64,000 nt of DNA from Betaproteobacteria bacterium (GCA_947458265.1 CANGYF010000003.1:264431-328430); one strand, 5' to 3'. Numbered from the stretch's first letter, positions 16,080 through 25,323 are shown. The notes: generated by a model not told the origin, from the sequence alone. Numbers and translations are program-made.

Positions 16080-17048
16080 ATGATGGACAGGCAGGCCATC
16101 CTGCTCGCGCTGCTGGCGGTGGCGGCAGCAGGGACTTCCATCGACGCATCGGCGCAGGCCGGCTGGCCGTCGCGTCCGGTGCGCCTGCTGGTGCCGGCAC
16201 AGCCCGGCGGCAGTACCGACACGCTGGCGCGCATCGCCGGGCAGAAGCTCGGCGATGCACTCGGTCAGACATTCGTGATCGACAACCGCAGCGGGGCGGG
16301 TGGCACCGTCGCCGCCGAGACGCTGATGCGCGCCGCCCCGGACGGCTATACGCTCGGCGTGGCCTACACCGCGCTGACCGTGAACGCGGTGCTGCAGAAG
16401 GTGCCGTACGACACGCTGCGCGACTTCACCCCGATCTCGCTGATCTCCACTTCGCCGCTGGTGCTGGTAGTGGGCGCTAACTCGCCGGTGCGCGCCGTCA
16501 AGGACCTGGTGCAGATGGCGAAGGCGAAGCCGTTGTCCTACGGCAGCGCAGGCATCGGCAGCGGCGGCCATGTCTGCGGCGAACTGCTCAACCTGATGGC
16601 CGGCATCAAGGCGGTGCACGTGCCTTACAAGGGCGCCGGCCCCGCATCGGCCGATGTGGCGGCCGGGCAGATCGAGTTCCAGTTCGGCGCGCAGATCACC
16701 ACCCAGGGGCTGGTCAAGGCCGGCCGCCTGCGCATGGTCGCGGTGACCAGCGCGAAGCGCGCGTCCACGTTGCCCGAGGTGCCGACGATGGCTGAGTCAG
16801 GCCTTCCGGGCTTCGAGTTCAACAACTGGTTCGGCGTACTCGGCCCGGCCGGGATGCCCGCACCGCTGGTCGCCCGCCTCAACGCCGAGCTGGTGAAGAT
16901 GATGGCCCTGCCCGACGTGCGCGAGCGCATCACTTTCGACGGCGGCGAACCCGCGGCCGGCCCCCCGTCCGAGTTCCGTGCCCTGCTCGCCAGCGACCTC
17001 TCCAAGTGGAGCAAGATCGCCCGCGAACTGCGCATGCAGCCCAACTGA
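16080..17048 (+). CDS. Bug/TctC family solute receptor
   Basis: A 322-residue periplasmic receptor, signal peptide to about residue 26 (SIDASAQ), with RPVRLLVPAQPGGSTDTLAR, DNRSGAGGTVAAE, VHVPYKGAGPASADVAAGQ and EVPTMAESGLPGFEFNNWFG as Bug signatures. It follows the previous Bug gene directly; the spacing of GGAGG favours the second of two adjacent ATGs (16083). The two tandem receptors are only family-level similar, so they likely bind different carboxylates and may share a distant TctAB permease. Confidence 0.92.
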   Translation: MMDRQAILLALLAVAAAGTSIDASAQAGWPSRPVRLLVPAQPGGSTDTLARIAGQKLGDALGQTFVIDNRSGAGGTVAAETLMRAAPDGYTLGVAYTALTVNAVLQKVPYDTLRDFTPISLISTSPLVLVVGANSPVRAVKDLVQMAKAKPLSYGSAGIGSGGHVCGELLNLMAGIKAVHVPYKGAGPASADVAAGQIEFQFGAQITTQGLVKAGRLRMVAVTSAKRASTLPEVPTMAESGLPGFEFNNWFGVLGPAGMPAPLVARLNAELVKMMALPDVRERITFDGGEPAAGPPSEFRALLASDLSKWSKIARELRMQPN

Positions 17049-17125
17049 AATCCGGGTCAGAGACGATTTTCCCGGTGGTGTCCGTCCGGGGCTGAGGTAA
17101 TCCGGGTCAGATCTGACCCGGATTA
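17049..17125. repeat. REP-like palindromic repeat pair between converging genes
   Basis: Bases 17098-17125 form a perfect 28-bp palindrome centred on AGATCT, whose half is TAATCCGGGTCAGA. A second half-unit, AATCCGGGTCAGAGACGATT (17049-17068), lies just after the stop of the upstream receptor gene. The GGGTCAGA...TCTGACCC core resembles REP-like repeats spread by REP-associated transposases in betaproteobacteria (from memory). It lies between convergent Bug genes and may terminate transcription from both sides. Confidence 0.7.
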
Positions 17126-17132
17126 TCCAACG

Positions 17133-18110
17133 TCAGTCGATTGTTGCGCCGCTCGCGCGGGCGAGCTTCGCCCACTTTGGAGCTTCCTGCTGCTGGAACG
17201 CGGCGAACTCGGCGGGCGAGGCATGGGTGAACGGCTCCTGGCCGATCTGCGCCATTGCCGGTGTCGTCGCGGCGATCGCCTTCAGGCTCAGCTTGTGCAG
17301 CGTGGAGACGATCGGCTCCGGCACGCCGCGCGGCCCGGACAGGCCGAACCATGGCACCAGCTCGAAGCCAGGCACGCCGGCTTCGGCGATGGTCGGTACC
17401 TCGGGCATCAGCGGCGAGCGCCGGCTGGCGGATACGCCGAGCGCGCGCAGCTTGCCCGACTGCACGAACGCCACCATTCCGGCGATGCCGGGGAAGCCGA
17501 CGCCGACCTGGCCGGCGAGCAGGTCGGCGGTGGCCGGGCCGCTGCCGCGATAGGGCACGTGCACCATGTCGATGCCGGCCATCGAGGCGAACAGCGAGCC
17601 TGTGAGGTGCTGCGTGCCGCCGTTGCCGGAGGATGCCCAGTTGATCGCGCCCGGGCGCTTCTTCGCCAGCGCGATCAGTTCCTTCACCGTGCGCACGCCC
17701 AGTGACGGGTGCACGACCAGGATGTTCTGCGCTGCGGTGAGCCCGGTGATCGCGGTGAAGTCGGCGATCGCGTCGTAGGGCAGCTTGCGGTGGATCGCCG
17801 CGGACACGTAGTGGGTGTTGCTGATCATGAACAGCGTGTAGCCGTCGGGCGTGGACTTTGCCGCGATCTCGGCGCCGAGCACCGAGCCCGCACCCGGGCG
17901 GTTCTCGACCAGCATCTGCTGTCCCGACAGCCGGTTGATCTCGGCGGCGAAGATGCGCGCCGGGCCGTCGGACGCGCCGCCTGCGGAGAACGGCACGATC
18001 ATCCGGATCGGACGGGACGGGAAGGCATCAGCGGCCAGCGCGCTGCCGGCGGTGCAGCCGAGCACCAGCGCAAGGACGGCGGTCCTGCTCGACGATTCGA
18101 TGTTGCGCAT
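17133..18110 (-). CDS. Bug/TctC family solute receptor
   Basis: A 325-residue periplasmic receptor. The signal peptide is MRNIESSSRTAVLALVLGCT to about residue 28 (SALAADA), followed by RPIRMIVPFSAGGASDGPAR, ENRPGAGSVLGAE, VHVPYRGSGPATADLLAGQ and RALGVSASRRSPLMPEVPTI. The chosen ATG has GAGGA nine bases upstream; longer starts exist in frame. It is convergent with the previous Bug pair across the REP-like palindrome and divergent from the alpha/beta hydrolase gene. Ligand unknown. Confidence 0.92.
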   Translation of the reverse strand: MRNIESSSRTAVLALVLGCTAGSALAADAFPSRPIRMIVPFSAGGASDGPARIFAAEINRLSGQQMLVENRPGAGSVLGAEIAAKSTPDGYTLFMISNTHYVSAAIHRKLPYDAIADFTAITGLTAAQNILVVHPSLGVRTVKELIALAKKRPGAINWASSGNGGTQHLTGSLFASMAGIDMVHVPYRGSGPATADLLAGQVGVGFPGIAGMVAFVQSGKLRALGVSASRRSPLMPEVPTIAEAGVPGFELVPWFGLSGPRGVPEPIVSTLHKLSLKAIAATTPAMAQIGQEPFTHASPAEFAAFQQQEAPKWAKLARASGATID

Positions 18111-18221
18111 GTTCTGGTTTCCTCGCATTTCTATAAACTCGGACGCGTTCGCGCGGGCATCGTCGACTGTCCTGTTGCGACGATGCAATGCCGCACTATT
18201 GAAACTCTGGGAGCAGCAGCC

Positions 18222-19103
18222 ATGCCATTCGCTACCGCGGACGGACTGAAACTGTACTGGGAAGAGACCGGCAGCGGTACCCCGATCGTGTTCGTGCACG
18301 AGTTCGCCGGCGACCTGCGCAGCTGGGAGCCGCAGGTGCGCTTCTTCTCGCGCCGGTTCCACTGCATCACCTACAACGCGCGAGGCTACCCGCCCTCGGA
18401 CGTCTCCACCAGCTTCGAGCAGCATTCCCAGGAGCAGGCGGCCGACGACATCCTGGTGGTGATGAAGGCTGCCGGCATCGAGCGTGCGCACATCGTCGGA
18501 TTGTCGATGGGTGGCTATGCCGCGATCCACTTCGGGCTGCGCCATCCTCAGCATGCACTCTCGCTGACCGTGGCCGGCGCCGGTTTCGGTTCCGACCCGG
18601 ACAAGCGCGCGCAGTTCCATGCCGACACCGACGCCTTCGCCTCGCACCTAGAGACCGTCGGCATGGCCGAAGGCATCAAGGACTACGCGATCGGACCGGC
18701 GCGGGTGCAGCACCTGAACAAGGACCCGCGCGGCTTCGCCGAGTTCCATGCCCAGTTCGCCGCGCACGATGCGACCGGTTCGGCCAATACGCTGCGCGGT
18801 TTCATGCGCCGGCGGGATCCGATCCAGGCGTTCGAAGCGGGCCTGCGCGAGATGCGGGTGCCGACCCATGTGATCACCGGCGACGAGGACGACAACTGCC
18901 TCGAGCCCGGCATCTGGATGAAGCGGGTGATCCCGGGCTGCGGTCTGACCGTGATGTGCAACACCGGCCATGCGGTCAATCTCGAGGAGCCCGACCAGTT
19001 CAACCGGCTGGTGCTCGACTTTCTCACGCTGGTCGACGGTGGCCGCTGGCAGCCGCGCGACCCGCGGTCCTACGGAAAGTCGACGCTCGCGAACAAGGCG
19101 TGA
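18222..19103 (+). CDS. Alpha/beta hydrolase
   Basis: A 293-residue alpha/beta-hydrolase-fold enzyme. The oxyanion strand is PIVFVHEFAGDLRSWEPQV, the nucleophile elbow is GLSMGGY (Ser), the acid lies in VITGDEDD, and the catalytic His is in NTGHAVNLEEP. This is the layout of hydrolases of the 3-oxoadipate enol-lactonase/meta-cleavage hydrolase branch, which cut esters, lactones or C-C bonds. Its stop overlaps the GTG start of the dioxygenase gene (GTGA), so the two are translationally coupled and probably act in one catabolic route. Confidence 0.88.
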   Translation: MPFATADGLKLYWEETGSGTPIVFVHEFAGDLRSWEPQVRFFSRRFHCITYNARGYPPSDVSTSFEQHSQEQAADDILVVMKAAGIERAHIVGLSMGGYAAIHFGLRHPQHALSLTVAGAGFGSDPDKRAQFHADTDAFASHLETVGMAEGIKDYAIGPARVQHLNKDPRGFAEFHAQFAAHDATGSANTLRGFMRRRDPIQAFEAGLREMRVPTHVITGDEDDNCLEPGIWMKRVIPGCGLTVMCNTGHAVNLEEPDQFNRLVLDFLTLVDGGRWQPRDPRSYGKSTLANKA

Positions 19104-20125
19104 CCGGGGCGGCGTCCTCGGTGGTCCTCACCACGCCGGTGCAGGATGCGTCGGCGTGGACCGGCGCCCGGCTGCGCGCGGGTCCAGAGGACTGGGTATG
19201 GAACCTGGCGCCGGCCACCCTGTCGGAGATCGATCGCGCCCTCGCTTCGGTGAAGCAGGCCGGCCGGCTGCTCGAGTCGGTGACCCGGGACGACTTCGCG
19301 CTGCCGTCGCTGTCGGCCGAGTTCGCGCGCATCGCCGATGCGCTGGAGCATGGACGTGGCTTCGTGCAGATCCGCGGCCTGGATGCCCGGCGCTACGATG
19401 CCGATGACCTCGCCATCATCTTCTGGGGCGTTTCCGCGCACCTCGGCACCGCGATCTCGCAGAACGCGCGCGGCGACCTGCTCGGCTACGTGCGCGACGA
19501 AGGCCGCGACATGGCCGACGGTCGCACCCGCCTGTACCAGACCAGCCTGCGCCAGCGTTTCCACACGGACATCGGTGCCGACGTGGTCGGCCTGTGCTGC
19601 GTTCGTCCGGCGCGAGAGGGCGGACTCAGCATGGTCGCCAGCTCGGCTGCGGTCTACAACGCGATGCTCGAGCGGTATCCGTACCTGGTGGGCGTGCTCT
19701 ACGACCGCTTCAACCTCGACTGGCGAGGCGAGCAGCCGCCTGGCGAGCCGGGCTGGTACAGCGAGCCGGTGTACGCATGGCACGATGGCAAGCTCTCCTG
19801 CCGCTTTTCAGCGACGCTGATCGAGAGTGCGCAGCGGGTCAGCGGCGAGGCATTGACGCCGGTGCAGCGTGAGGCACTGCAGCGCGTGGAGGAACTCGCG
19901 GAAGAGCTCTGCATCCAGGTCTCCTTCCGGCCGGGCGACATGCAGTTCATCAGCAACTACCGGGTGCTGCACGACCGCACCGCGTTCCGCGACGATGGCG
20001 ATCCGCAGCATGGCCGGCTGCTGTATCGGGTCTGGCTGACCCTGCCCGAGGCACGGTCGCTGCCGGAAGAATGGGCAGGCGGCCGGGTGCGCAGCGGCAT
20101 CGCGCGCCAGGAACGACCCGCCTGA
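19100..20125 (+). CDS. TauD/TfdA-family Fe(II)/2-oxoglutarate-type dioxygenase
   Basis: A 341-residue oxygenase. The iron-binding facial triad is visible as RFHTDIGAD (His and Asp) and YRVLHDRTAF (distal His), and the 2-oxoglutarate-binding Arg lies in LLYRVWLTLP. GRGFVQIRGLDARRYDADDL matches the N-terminal fold of TauD-like enzymes. It starts at GTG overlapping the hydrolase stop. It probably hydroxylates a small organic acid or sulfonate in a catabolic pathway with the hydrolase before it; the substrate is not evident. Confidence 0.88.
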   Translation: MTGAASSVVLTTPVQDASAWTGARLRAGPEDWVWNLAPATLSEIDRALASVKQAGRLLESVTRDDFALPSLSAEFARIADALEHGRGFVQIRGLDARRYDADDLAIIFWGVSAHLGTAISQNARGDLLGYVRDEGRDMADGRTRLYQTSLRQRFHTDIGADVVGLCCVRPAREGGLSMVASSAAVYNAMLERYPYLVGVLYDRFNLDWRGEQPPGEPGWYSEPVYAWHDGKLSCRFSATLIESAQRVSGEALTPVQREALQRVEELAEELCIQVSFRPGDMQFISNYRVLHDRTAFRDDGDPQHGRLLYRVWLTLPEARSLPEEWAGGRVRSGIARQERPA

Positions 20126-20230
20126 CCGACAACAGGTTCCGGACGAAGATTCGGAACGGAACTTGCTCGGTATCGACGGCAATGCCGTTGCCTGGCAGGT
20201 TCATTCGAACAACGAAAAGGGGTGGTCGAC

Positions 20231-21247
20231 ATGGGGATCAAGGTCAACGGGGACGAACCGATGTGCCTGGCGCGCACTGCGGCAGCATCCATTCTCGGCA
20301 TCGCCGCGGCGTGTATCACGCTGCCGTCCGACGCTCTGGCCCAGGTCTGGCCGGCGAAACCGGTGCGCTTCATCCTGGGCTTCCCGCCCGGCGGCGGCTC
20401 GGACATCCTCGGCCGCATCGTCGCGGCGAAGATGCAGGAGCAGATGGGGCAGACCGTGGTGATCGAGAACCGCCCCGGCGCATCGGGGAACATCGCAGCC
20501 GAGCAGGTGGCGAAGTCGGCGCCCGACGGCTACACGGTCTACCTCGCGCAGATCGCCGCGGTCGCGATCTCGCCGTCGCTGTTCCCGAAGCTCGGCTACG
20601 ACCCGCTGCGCGACTTCGCACCGATCTCGCTGATCGCGACCGGTCCGAACGTGCTGGTCGTGCATCCTTCGCTGCCGGTGAAGAACGTGAAGGAACTGAT
20701 CGCGCTGGCCCGCCAGCAGCCGGGGCAGATGAACTACGCCTCGGTCGGCCCGGGCAGTATCCAGCATCTGGCCGGCGAATCCTTCAACCTGCTCGCCGGC
20801 GTGAAGACGGTGCATGTGCCGTACAAGGGCAGTTCGCCCGCGGGCCTCGACCTGATGGCCGGGCAGGTGGCCTTCATGTTCGATTCCACGCCGCCGATCA
20901 CAGCGTTCATCAAGTCCGGCCGGATGCGTGCGCTGGCGGTGACCACCGCGAAGCGCTCGCCGCTGCTGCCTGAAGTGCCCACCGTGGCGGAATCCGGGCT
21001 GCCGGGCTTCGACTTCGCGACCTGGTGGGGCCTGATGGCTCCGGCGGGCACGCCACGTCCGGTCATCGATCGATTGAACGCGGAGCTCGGAAAGGCACTC
21101 CAGCATCCCGATGTGCGCGAGCGTATCCTCGGCGTCGGCGCCGAACCGGCGCATACGACACCCGAAGCCTTCGGTGCGCTGATCCGCAGCGAGATCGCGC
21201 GCTGGGCCAAGGTGATCAAGGCTGCCGGCGTGAAGGTCGACGGCTGA
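20231..21247 (+). CDS. Bug/TctC family solute receptor
   Basis: A 338-residue periplasmic receptor with a signal peptide ending near SDALAQV (about residue 36; an internal ATG eleven codons in would give a more usual signal length). Signatures are KPVRFILGFPPGGGSDILGR, VIENRPGASGNIAAEQVA, VHVPYKGSSPAGLDLMAGQ and VPTVAESGLPGFDFATWWG. It follows the dioxygenase by about 105 bases and precedes a crotonase, so it may import the substrate of this catabolic group. No permease subunits are adjacent. Confidence 0.9.
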   Translation: MGIKVNGDEPMCLARTAAASILGIAAACITLPSDALAQVWPAKPVRFILGFPPGGGSDILGRIVAAKMQEQMGQTVVIENRPGASGNIAAEQVAKSAPDGYTVYLAQIAAVAISPSLFPKLGYDPLRDFAPISLIATGPNVLVVHPSLPVKNVKELIALARQQPGQMNYASVGPGSIQHLAGESFNLLAGVKTVHVPYKGSSPAGLDLMAGQVAFMFDSTPPITAFIKSGRMRALAVTTAKRSPLLPEVPTVAESGLPGFDFATWWGLMAPAGTPRPVIDRLNAELGKALQHPDVRERILGVGAEPAHTTPEAFGALIRSEIARWAKVIKAAGVKVDG

Positions 21248-21313
21248 GCCTGCCGCGGCACGGCGCAGACTCGTGGAAGCTGCGCCGGCCGCACGTTCCA
21301 CGGAGAAGACACG

Positions 21314-22087
21314 ATGACTGACCCCGTATTGCTCGAGCGCCCCGCAGACCATGTCGCGGTGGTGCGCATCAACCGTCCCGACGCGCGCAATGCGCTCAAC
21401 ATGGAAGTGCGCCGGCTGATCGCCGACCACCTCGCCGCGCTCACCGAAGATGCATCGGTGCGCTGCGTGATCCTGGCCGGCGGCGAGAAGGCGTTCGCCG
21501 CGGGTGCGGACATCCGCGAGATGGCCGAGGCCGATCCGATCGAGATGATGAAGCGCAACGCGTTCCGCCTGTGGCAGGCGATCGCGCTCTGCCCGAAGCC
21601 GATGATCGCTGCGGTGCGCGGCTTCGCGCTCGGCGGCGGCTGCGAACTCGCGATGCACGCCGATATCATCGTCGCTGGCGATAGCGCGAAGTTCGGCCAG
21701 CCCGAGATCCGCATCGGCATCATCCCGGGTGGCGGTGGCACGCAGCGGCTGCCGCGGGCGGTGGGCAAGTTCAAGGCGATGAAGATGCTGCTCACCGGCG
21801 ACATCATCACCGCGCAGGAGGCCGATGCGATGGGCCTGGTCAGCGAGGTCGTGCCGGATGCCGAGGTCGAGGCGCGTGCACTGGCGCTGGCCATGCAGAT
21901 CGCCCAGCTGCCGCCGATTGCCGCGCGCCAGATCAAGGAATGCGTGCTGGCTGGCCAGGACACTTCGCTGCATGCCGGCTTGATGCTCGAGGCGAAGGCG
22001 ATCCAGTTGTCGTTCGCGAGCTTCGACCAGAAGGAAGGCATGGCTGCCTTCATCGAGAAGCGCAAGCCGGGGTTCGAGGGGCGCTGA
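21314..22087 (+). CDS. Enoyl-CoA hydratase (crotonase)
   Basis: A 257-residue crotonase-fold enzyme close to classical enoyl-CoA hydratases in length and motifs: NRPDARNALN, AFAAGADIREM (oxyanion hole), GGGCELAM with Glu111 and FGQPEIRIG with Glu131. The two glutamates have the same 20-residue spacing as Glu144/Glu164 of rat mitochondrial hydratase. It should add water to trans-2-enoyl-CoA in beta-oxidation or a related route. A GGAGAAG lies before the ATG. It is 66 bases after a Bug receptor gene on the same strand. Confidence 0.93.
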   Translation: MTDPVLLERPADHVAVVRINRPDARNALNMEVRRLIADHLAALTEDASVRCVILAGGEKAFAAGADIREMAEADPIEMMKRNAFRLWQAIALCPKPMIAAVRGFALGGGCELAMHADIIVAGDSAKFGQPEIRIGIIPGGGGTQRLPRAVGKFKAMKMLLTGDIITAQEADAMGLVSEVVPDAEVEARALALAMQIAQLPPIAARQIKECVLAGQDTSLHAGLMLEAKAIQLSFASFDQKEGMAAFIEKRKPGFEGR

Positions 22088-22155
22088 AGGCGGCGGCCGG
22101 CAGGGACCTTTCGGTCGGGTGCTGCGGGCGGACCTGCGTCAGCGACGGACGTGCG

Positions 22156-22884
22156 TCAGCGATGCTTCGGAAGGCTGCGCAGCACGGCATCGGCCGGAAA
22201 GGCGTCGCCTGACGCGCCGGCCCGGGCGAGTTTCGCCCAGGTCCATACGATGCGGTCTCCCCTGGGGATCGAAAAGAAGGTGACGTCCCCCCAGCCGACC
22301 GTCGCAGCCGGCTGAGGGATCACGACCTTCTGGCCGACCAGCAGCGCGCCGTCTTCGGTGATCGTCAACCGAGCTTCCTCGGTGCCGCCCCCAGCGGTCT
22401 GTATGCCGGTGTTGTAGTCGCGCGCGAGGCGCATCCACCCCTGGCTGCAGTCGAAGCCATGGAACTTCGGTTCCCATCCGTCCGGATACTGGCGCAGCCG
22501 CGCATCGAAACCCTGGCCGGGTACGCGTCCCTTCAGCGTGATGCGCCGTGCCTTCTCGTCGGGCGGAAGGATCCAGAGCAGGGCATCGGGTCCCATCGCC
22601 AGCAGGAGGAAGCCGCCGGTGTAGCCTTCGGCGCGCGAGCCATTCTCGCGGTATCCGAACGCGCGGCCATCGACGGGCGGCCAGGCATAGACGCCGGACA
22701 GTTGTGGACAGCCGATGCGCGTCCGGAGCGTGCCGAAGGTGGCGGGCGGGGTGTCCGACCCGACGGTCTCCTGCATCGGGCAGCCTGCAAGCAGCCCGGT
22801 CGTCGCGAGCAGCACGGCGATCGCCGCGTGCCTTGTTCGCAGGCCCTTCAGGAGGACATGCCTGTGCCAGCGTGCATGCCGCAT
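22156..22884 (-). CDS. Hypothetical lipoprotein
   Basis: A 242-residue protein with a hydrophobic signal (AAIAVLLATTGLLAGC) ending in a lipobox LAGC (Cys35), so it is probably lipid-anchored in the cell envelope. The N-region before the hydrophobic core is long, so the true start may be further inside. The mature part is a beta-rich domain with RIGCPQLSGVYAWPP at its start, an internal Cys in GFDCSQGWM and an amphipathic end. The family is not recognised. It lies 16 bases downstream of the thioesterase gene on the same strand. Confidence 0.7.
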   Translation of the reverse strand: MRHARWHRHVLLKGLRTRHAAIAVLLATTGLLAGCPMQETVGSDTPPATFGTLRTRIGCPQLSGVYAWPPVDGRAFGYRENGSRAEGYTGGFLLLAMGPDALLWILPPDEKARRITLKGRVPGQGFDARLRQYPDGWEPKFHGFDCSQGWMRLARDYNTGIQTAGGGTEEARLTITEDGALLVGQKVVIPQPAATVGWGDVTFFSIPRGDRIVWTWAKLARAGASGDAFPADAVLRSLPKHR

Positions 22885-22900
22885 GCGCTCGGAGCGGGTG

Positions 22901-23296
22901 TCACTGCTTCAGTGCCTCGAGCTTCGCTTTCACCCGTTCGTCGTACTTCGCAGGGTCGACGATGAAGCGGGTGTGGGTACCTTCACCGACCTTCTCGACT
23001 TCGTCGAACACCTCGACGCGGAACGACAGGCGCCGTCGGTCCACCTCGATCAGTTCCACTTCCGCGCGCACCTGCTGCGCCGGGAACGACGGCGCGAGGT
23101 GGCGTATCTCGACCGCGGTACCCAGCGTGCGCTGCTCGGCCAGAAGGTAAGGCTCGATCGTGTGGATCGCCGCGCGCTCGACCAGCAGCACCATCGACGG
23201 TGTCGAGAACACCGGCACGACGCCGCGCGTCATGCACAGGTCCTCGGTCACCTGCCAGGAAAGCGATCCCTTGAGCCCAGCTTGGAGTCCGGACAT
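22901..23296 (-). CDS. Hotdog-fold thioesterase (FlK-like)
   Basis: A 131-residue single hotdog-fold protein. VPVFSTPSMVLLVERAA is the strand-helix start that marks fluoroacetyl-CoA-thioesterase-like proteins, with Glu in LVERAA and the central-helix-following LGTAVEIRHLAPSFPAQQVR. The short length and lack of other domains fit this branch. It would hydrolyse a short acyl-CoA. It lies 11 bases downstream of an aldo-keto reductase gene and probably shares its transcript together with the FAH-family gene. Confidence 0.85.
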   Translation of the reverse strand: MSGLQAGLKGSLSWQVTEDLCMTRGVVPVFSTPSMVLLVERAAIHTIEPYLLAEQRTLGTAVEIRHLAPSFPAQQVRAEVELIEVDRRRLSFRVEVFDEVEKVGEGTHTRFIVDPAKYDERVKAKLEALKQ

Positions 23297-23307
23297 GGTG
23301 TGCTCGC

Positions 23308-24282
23308 TCAGACCAGCACGCCCTTCAGCTGCGCCTCGGGATAGCGCGTGCCGGCGATGGCCGCCGGCGAGAACGTCTCCGACAGCGTCGCGATCTCATC
23401 GGCAGTCAGCGTGATCTCGGCAGCGCCGAGGTTCTCCTCGAGGAAGGTGCGGCGCTTGGTGCCCGGGATCGGCACGATGAACTCGCCCTGCGCCATCACC
23501 CAGGCGATCGCGACCTGCGACGGGGTCGCCTTGCGCTCCGCTGCGATGCGCTCGAGCGGGGCGAGCAGCGCGACGTTCTTCGCGACGTTCTCCGGCAGGT
23601 AGCGCGGATGCTGGCGGCGGCGGTCCTTCTCGATCAACGCGTCGAGCGTCTTGATCGTCGCCGACAGGAAGCCACGGCCGAGCGGGGCATAGGCCATGTA
23701 GCCGACGCCGAGTTCCTTGCAGGCGGCGATCAGGCCGTTCTCTGCATCGCGCGACCAGAGCGAGTACTCGGTCTCGACCATGTCGATCGTCGCCGACTTC
23801 ATGGCCTTGCGCAGCGTGTCGGGACCGGCTTCGGACAGCACCAGGTAGCGAACCTTGCCCTGCTCCTGCAGCCGCTTCATCGCGCCCACCGTCTCTTCGA
23901 TCGGCACGTTCGGGTCGACCCGATGCAGGCCGTAGATGTCGATCTCGTCGACGCCCAGCCGCTTCAGGCTCTTGTCGCAGGCCTCGACCGCGTACTCCGG
24001 CCGGCCGTTCACGCCACCACCACCCATCAGGTTGCCGAACTTCGTGCAGACGATCGCTTCCTTGCGCCGGCCCTTGATCGCCTTGGCGACCAGTTCCTCG
24101 TTGACGCCGTTGCCGTACGCATCGGAGGTGACCAGCAGGTTGCAGCCGAGGTCCATCGCGCGATGCATCGTGGCGATCGACTCTGCGTCGTCAGGCGTGC
24201 CGTAGGAGATCGACATGCCCATGCAGCCCAGGCCGATGGCCGAGACCTGCGGACCGTTTGCGCCGAGTTTGCGTTGCTTCAT
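23308..24282 (-). CDS. Aldo/keto reductase with altered tetrad Asp
   Basis: A 324-residue (beta/alpha)8 AKR of the branch that includes plant auxin-induced and bacterial YghZ/Tas-like proteins ([14 protein letters not shown]-type helix, [17 protein letters not shown]). It would reduce aldehydes/ketones with NADPH. Tyr56 (SDAYGNG), Lys81 (CTKFG) and His120 (LHRVD) of the catalytic tetrad are present. The tetrad Asp, normally the first residue of DTSDAYG, is Val51 here (codon GTC). This would weaken or change activity. It lies between the FAH-family gene and a thioesterase on one strand. Confidence 0.9.
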   Translation of the reverse strand: MKQRKLGANGPQVSAIGLGCMGMSISYGTPDDAESIATMHRAMDLGCNLLVTSDAYGNGVNEELVAKAIKGRRKEAIVCTKFGNLMGGGGVNGRPEYAVEACDKSLKRLGVDEIDIYGLHRVDPNVPIEETVGAMKRLQEQGKVRYLVLSEAGPDTLRKAMKSATIDMVETEYSLWSRDAENGLIAACKELGVGYMAYAPLGRGFLSATIKTLDALIEKDRRRQHPRYLPENVAKNVALLAPLERIAAERKATPSQVAIAWVMAQGEFIVPIPGTKRRTFLEENLGAAEITLTADEIATLSETFSPAAIAGTRYPEAQLKGVLV

Positions 24283-24327
24283 CTGTCCAGCTCCCGGGGT
24301 GGTTGGTGACTTGAAGACGGCAGGAAG

Positions 24328-25017
24328 TTACTTCGCGTAGGTGACGAACAGGTCGTCGAAGCCGTCGACATGGCCGTGCAGCGTGTCGCCCGGGAAGCAC
24401 GGGCCGACGCCGGCCGGGGTGCCCATCATGATGATGTCGCCGGGGAACAGCTCGACCAGGTGCGACAGGTAGGAGATGGTCTCGGGCGTGTTCCAGATGT
24501 GCTGGTTCAGGTCGCCCTTCTGCTTCACCTCGCCATTGACCTTCAGCCAGATCGCGCCGCTGTCCGGATGCCCGATCTGCGCAGCCTTCTTCAGGCCGGT
24601 GCACGGGGCCGACTGGTCGAAGCCCTTGCCCATCTCCCACGGGCGGCCCATCTTCTTGGCTTCGCCCTGCAGGTCGCGGCGGGTCATGTCGAGACCGACA
24701 CCGTAGCCGTAGACATGGTCCAGCGCCTTGTCCTGCGCGATGTTCTTGCCGCCGGTGCCGATCGCCACCACCAGCTCGATCTCGTGGTGCAGGTCCTTCG
24801 TGCCGACCGGGAACGGGATGGTCTGGTTGTTCGGGACGATCGCGTCGGTCGGCTTCTGGAAGAAGAACGGCGGCTCGCGGTCGGGATCGTGGCCCATCTC
24901 GCGCGCATGGTCGGCGTAGTTGCGGCCGACGCAGTAGATCCGGCGGACCGGGAAGGTGGCGGTTTCGCCTTCCACCGGCAGCGAGGTGGTTTTCGGGACT
25001 TCGATCACGTAGCTCAT
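24328..25017 (-). CDS. Fumarylacetoacetate hydrolase family protein
   Basis: A 229-residue FAH-fold protein. It begins with RIYCVGRNYADHAREMGHD, followed by PFFFQKPTDAIVPNN, HHEIELVVAIG (first metal-ligand Glu pair), YGVGLDMTRRDLQ (metal-ligand Asp) and IMMGTPAGVGP. These enzymes hydrolyse or decarboxylate beta-diketo acids, with acylpyruvases and fumarylpyruvate hydrolases as the closest size class. GAGGA precedes the ATG. It is the first gene of a minus-strand group with the aldo-keto reductase and thioesterase. Confidence 0.93.
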   Translation of the reverse strand: MSYVIEVPKTTSLPVEGETATFPVRRIYCVGRNYADHAREMGHDPDREPPFFFQKPTDAIVPNNQTIPFPVGTKDLHHEIELVVAIGTGGKNIAQDKALDHVYGYGVGLDMTRRDLQGEAKKMGRPWEMGKGFDQSAPCTGLKKAAQIGHPDSGAIWLKVNGEVKQKGDLNQHIWNTPETISYLSHLVELFPGDIIMMGTPAGVGPCFPGDTLHGHVDGFDDLFVTYAK

Positions 25018-25246
25018 GCGATCCTCAAGGAGTGGCTGGACGGAACCCGGCATTCTGCCAGAGTCGTGGGCACTCCGAGCGCGCGCCGCAAACGGCCGTG
25101 TCGGCGCAGAGCCCGCGGTTCTTCCCGTTCGCCCCTGGATGCAGGCGTGGCGCCACAAGGCTCACGGCTGGTCTGGTGCGTGGCGGGTCCGTCAGCCAGC
25201 ACGGGCGGCTGGACGCAGCCTTCAGGGTGCGTCCGCAGAGGGAGGC

Positions 25247-25323
25247 TGGCGCGCCCGGCGGGATTCGAACCCACGACCCCAGGCTTCGGAGGCCTGTACT
25301 CTATCCAGCTGAGCTACGGGCGC
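25247..25323 (-). tRNA. tRNA-Arg (CCG)
   Basis: A 77-base cloverleaf: acceptor GCGCCCG/CGGGCGC, D stem GCTC/GAGT, anticodon stem CAGGC/GCCTG around loop CTCCGAA with anticodon CCG, and a T arm with GTGGG/CCCGC and TTCGAAT. The discriminator base is G and CCA is encoded. About 230 bases between it and the FAH-family gene hold no recognisable gene. Confidence 0.97.

Noticed and set aside
22139..22163. Short direct repeat TGCGTCAGCGA as regulatory site
   Set aside because: Two 11-base copies overlapping the lipoprotein's 3' end, where coding constraint and chance are sufficient explanations.
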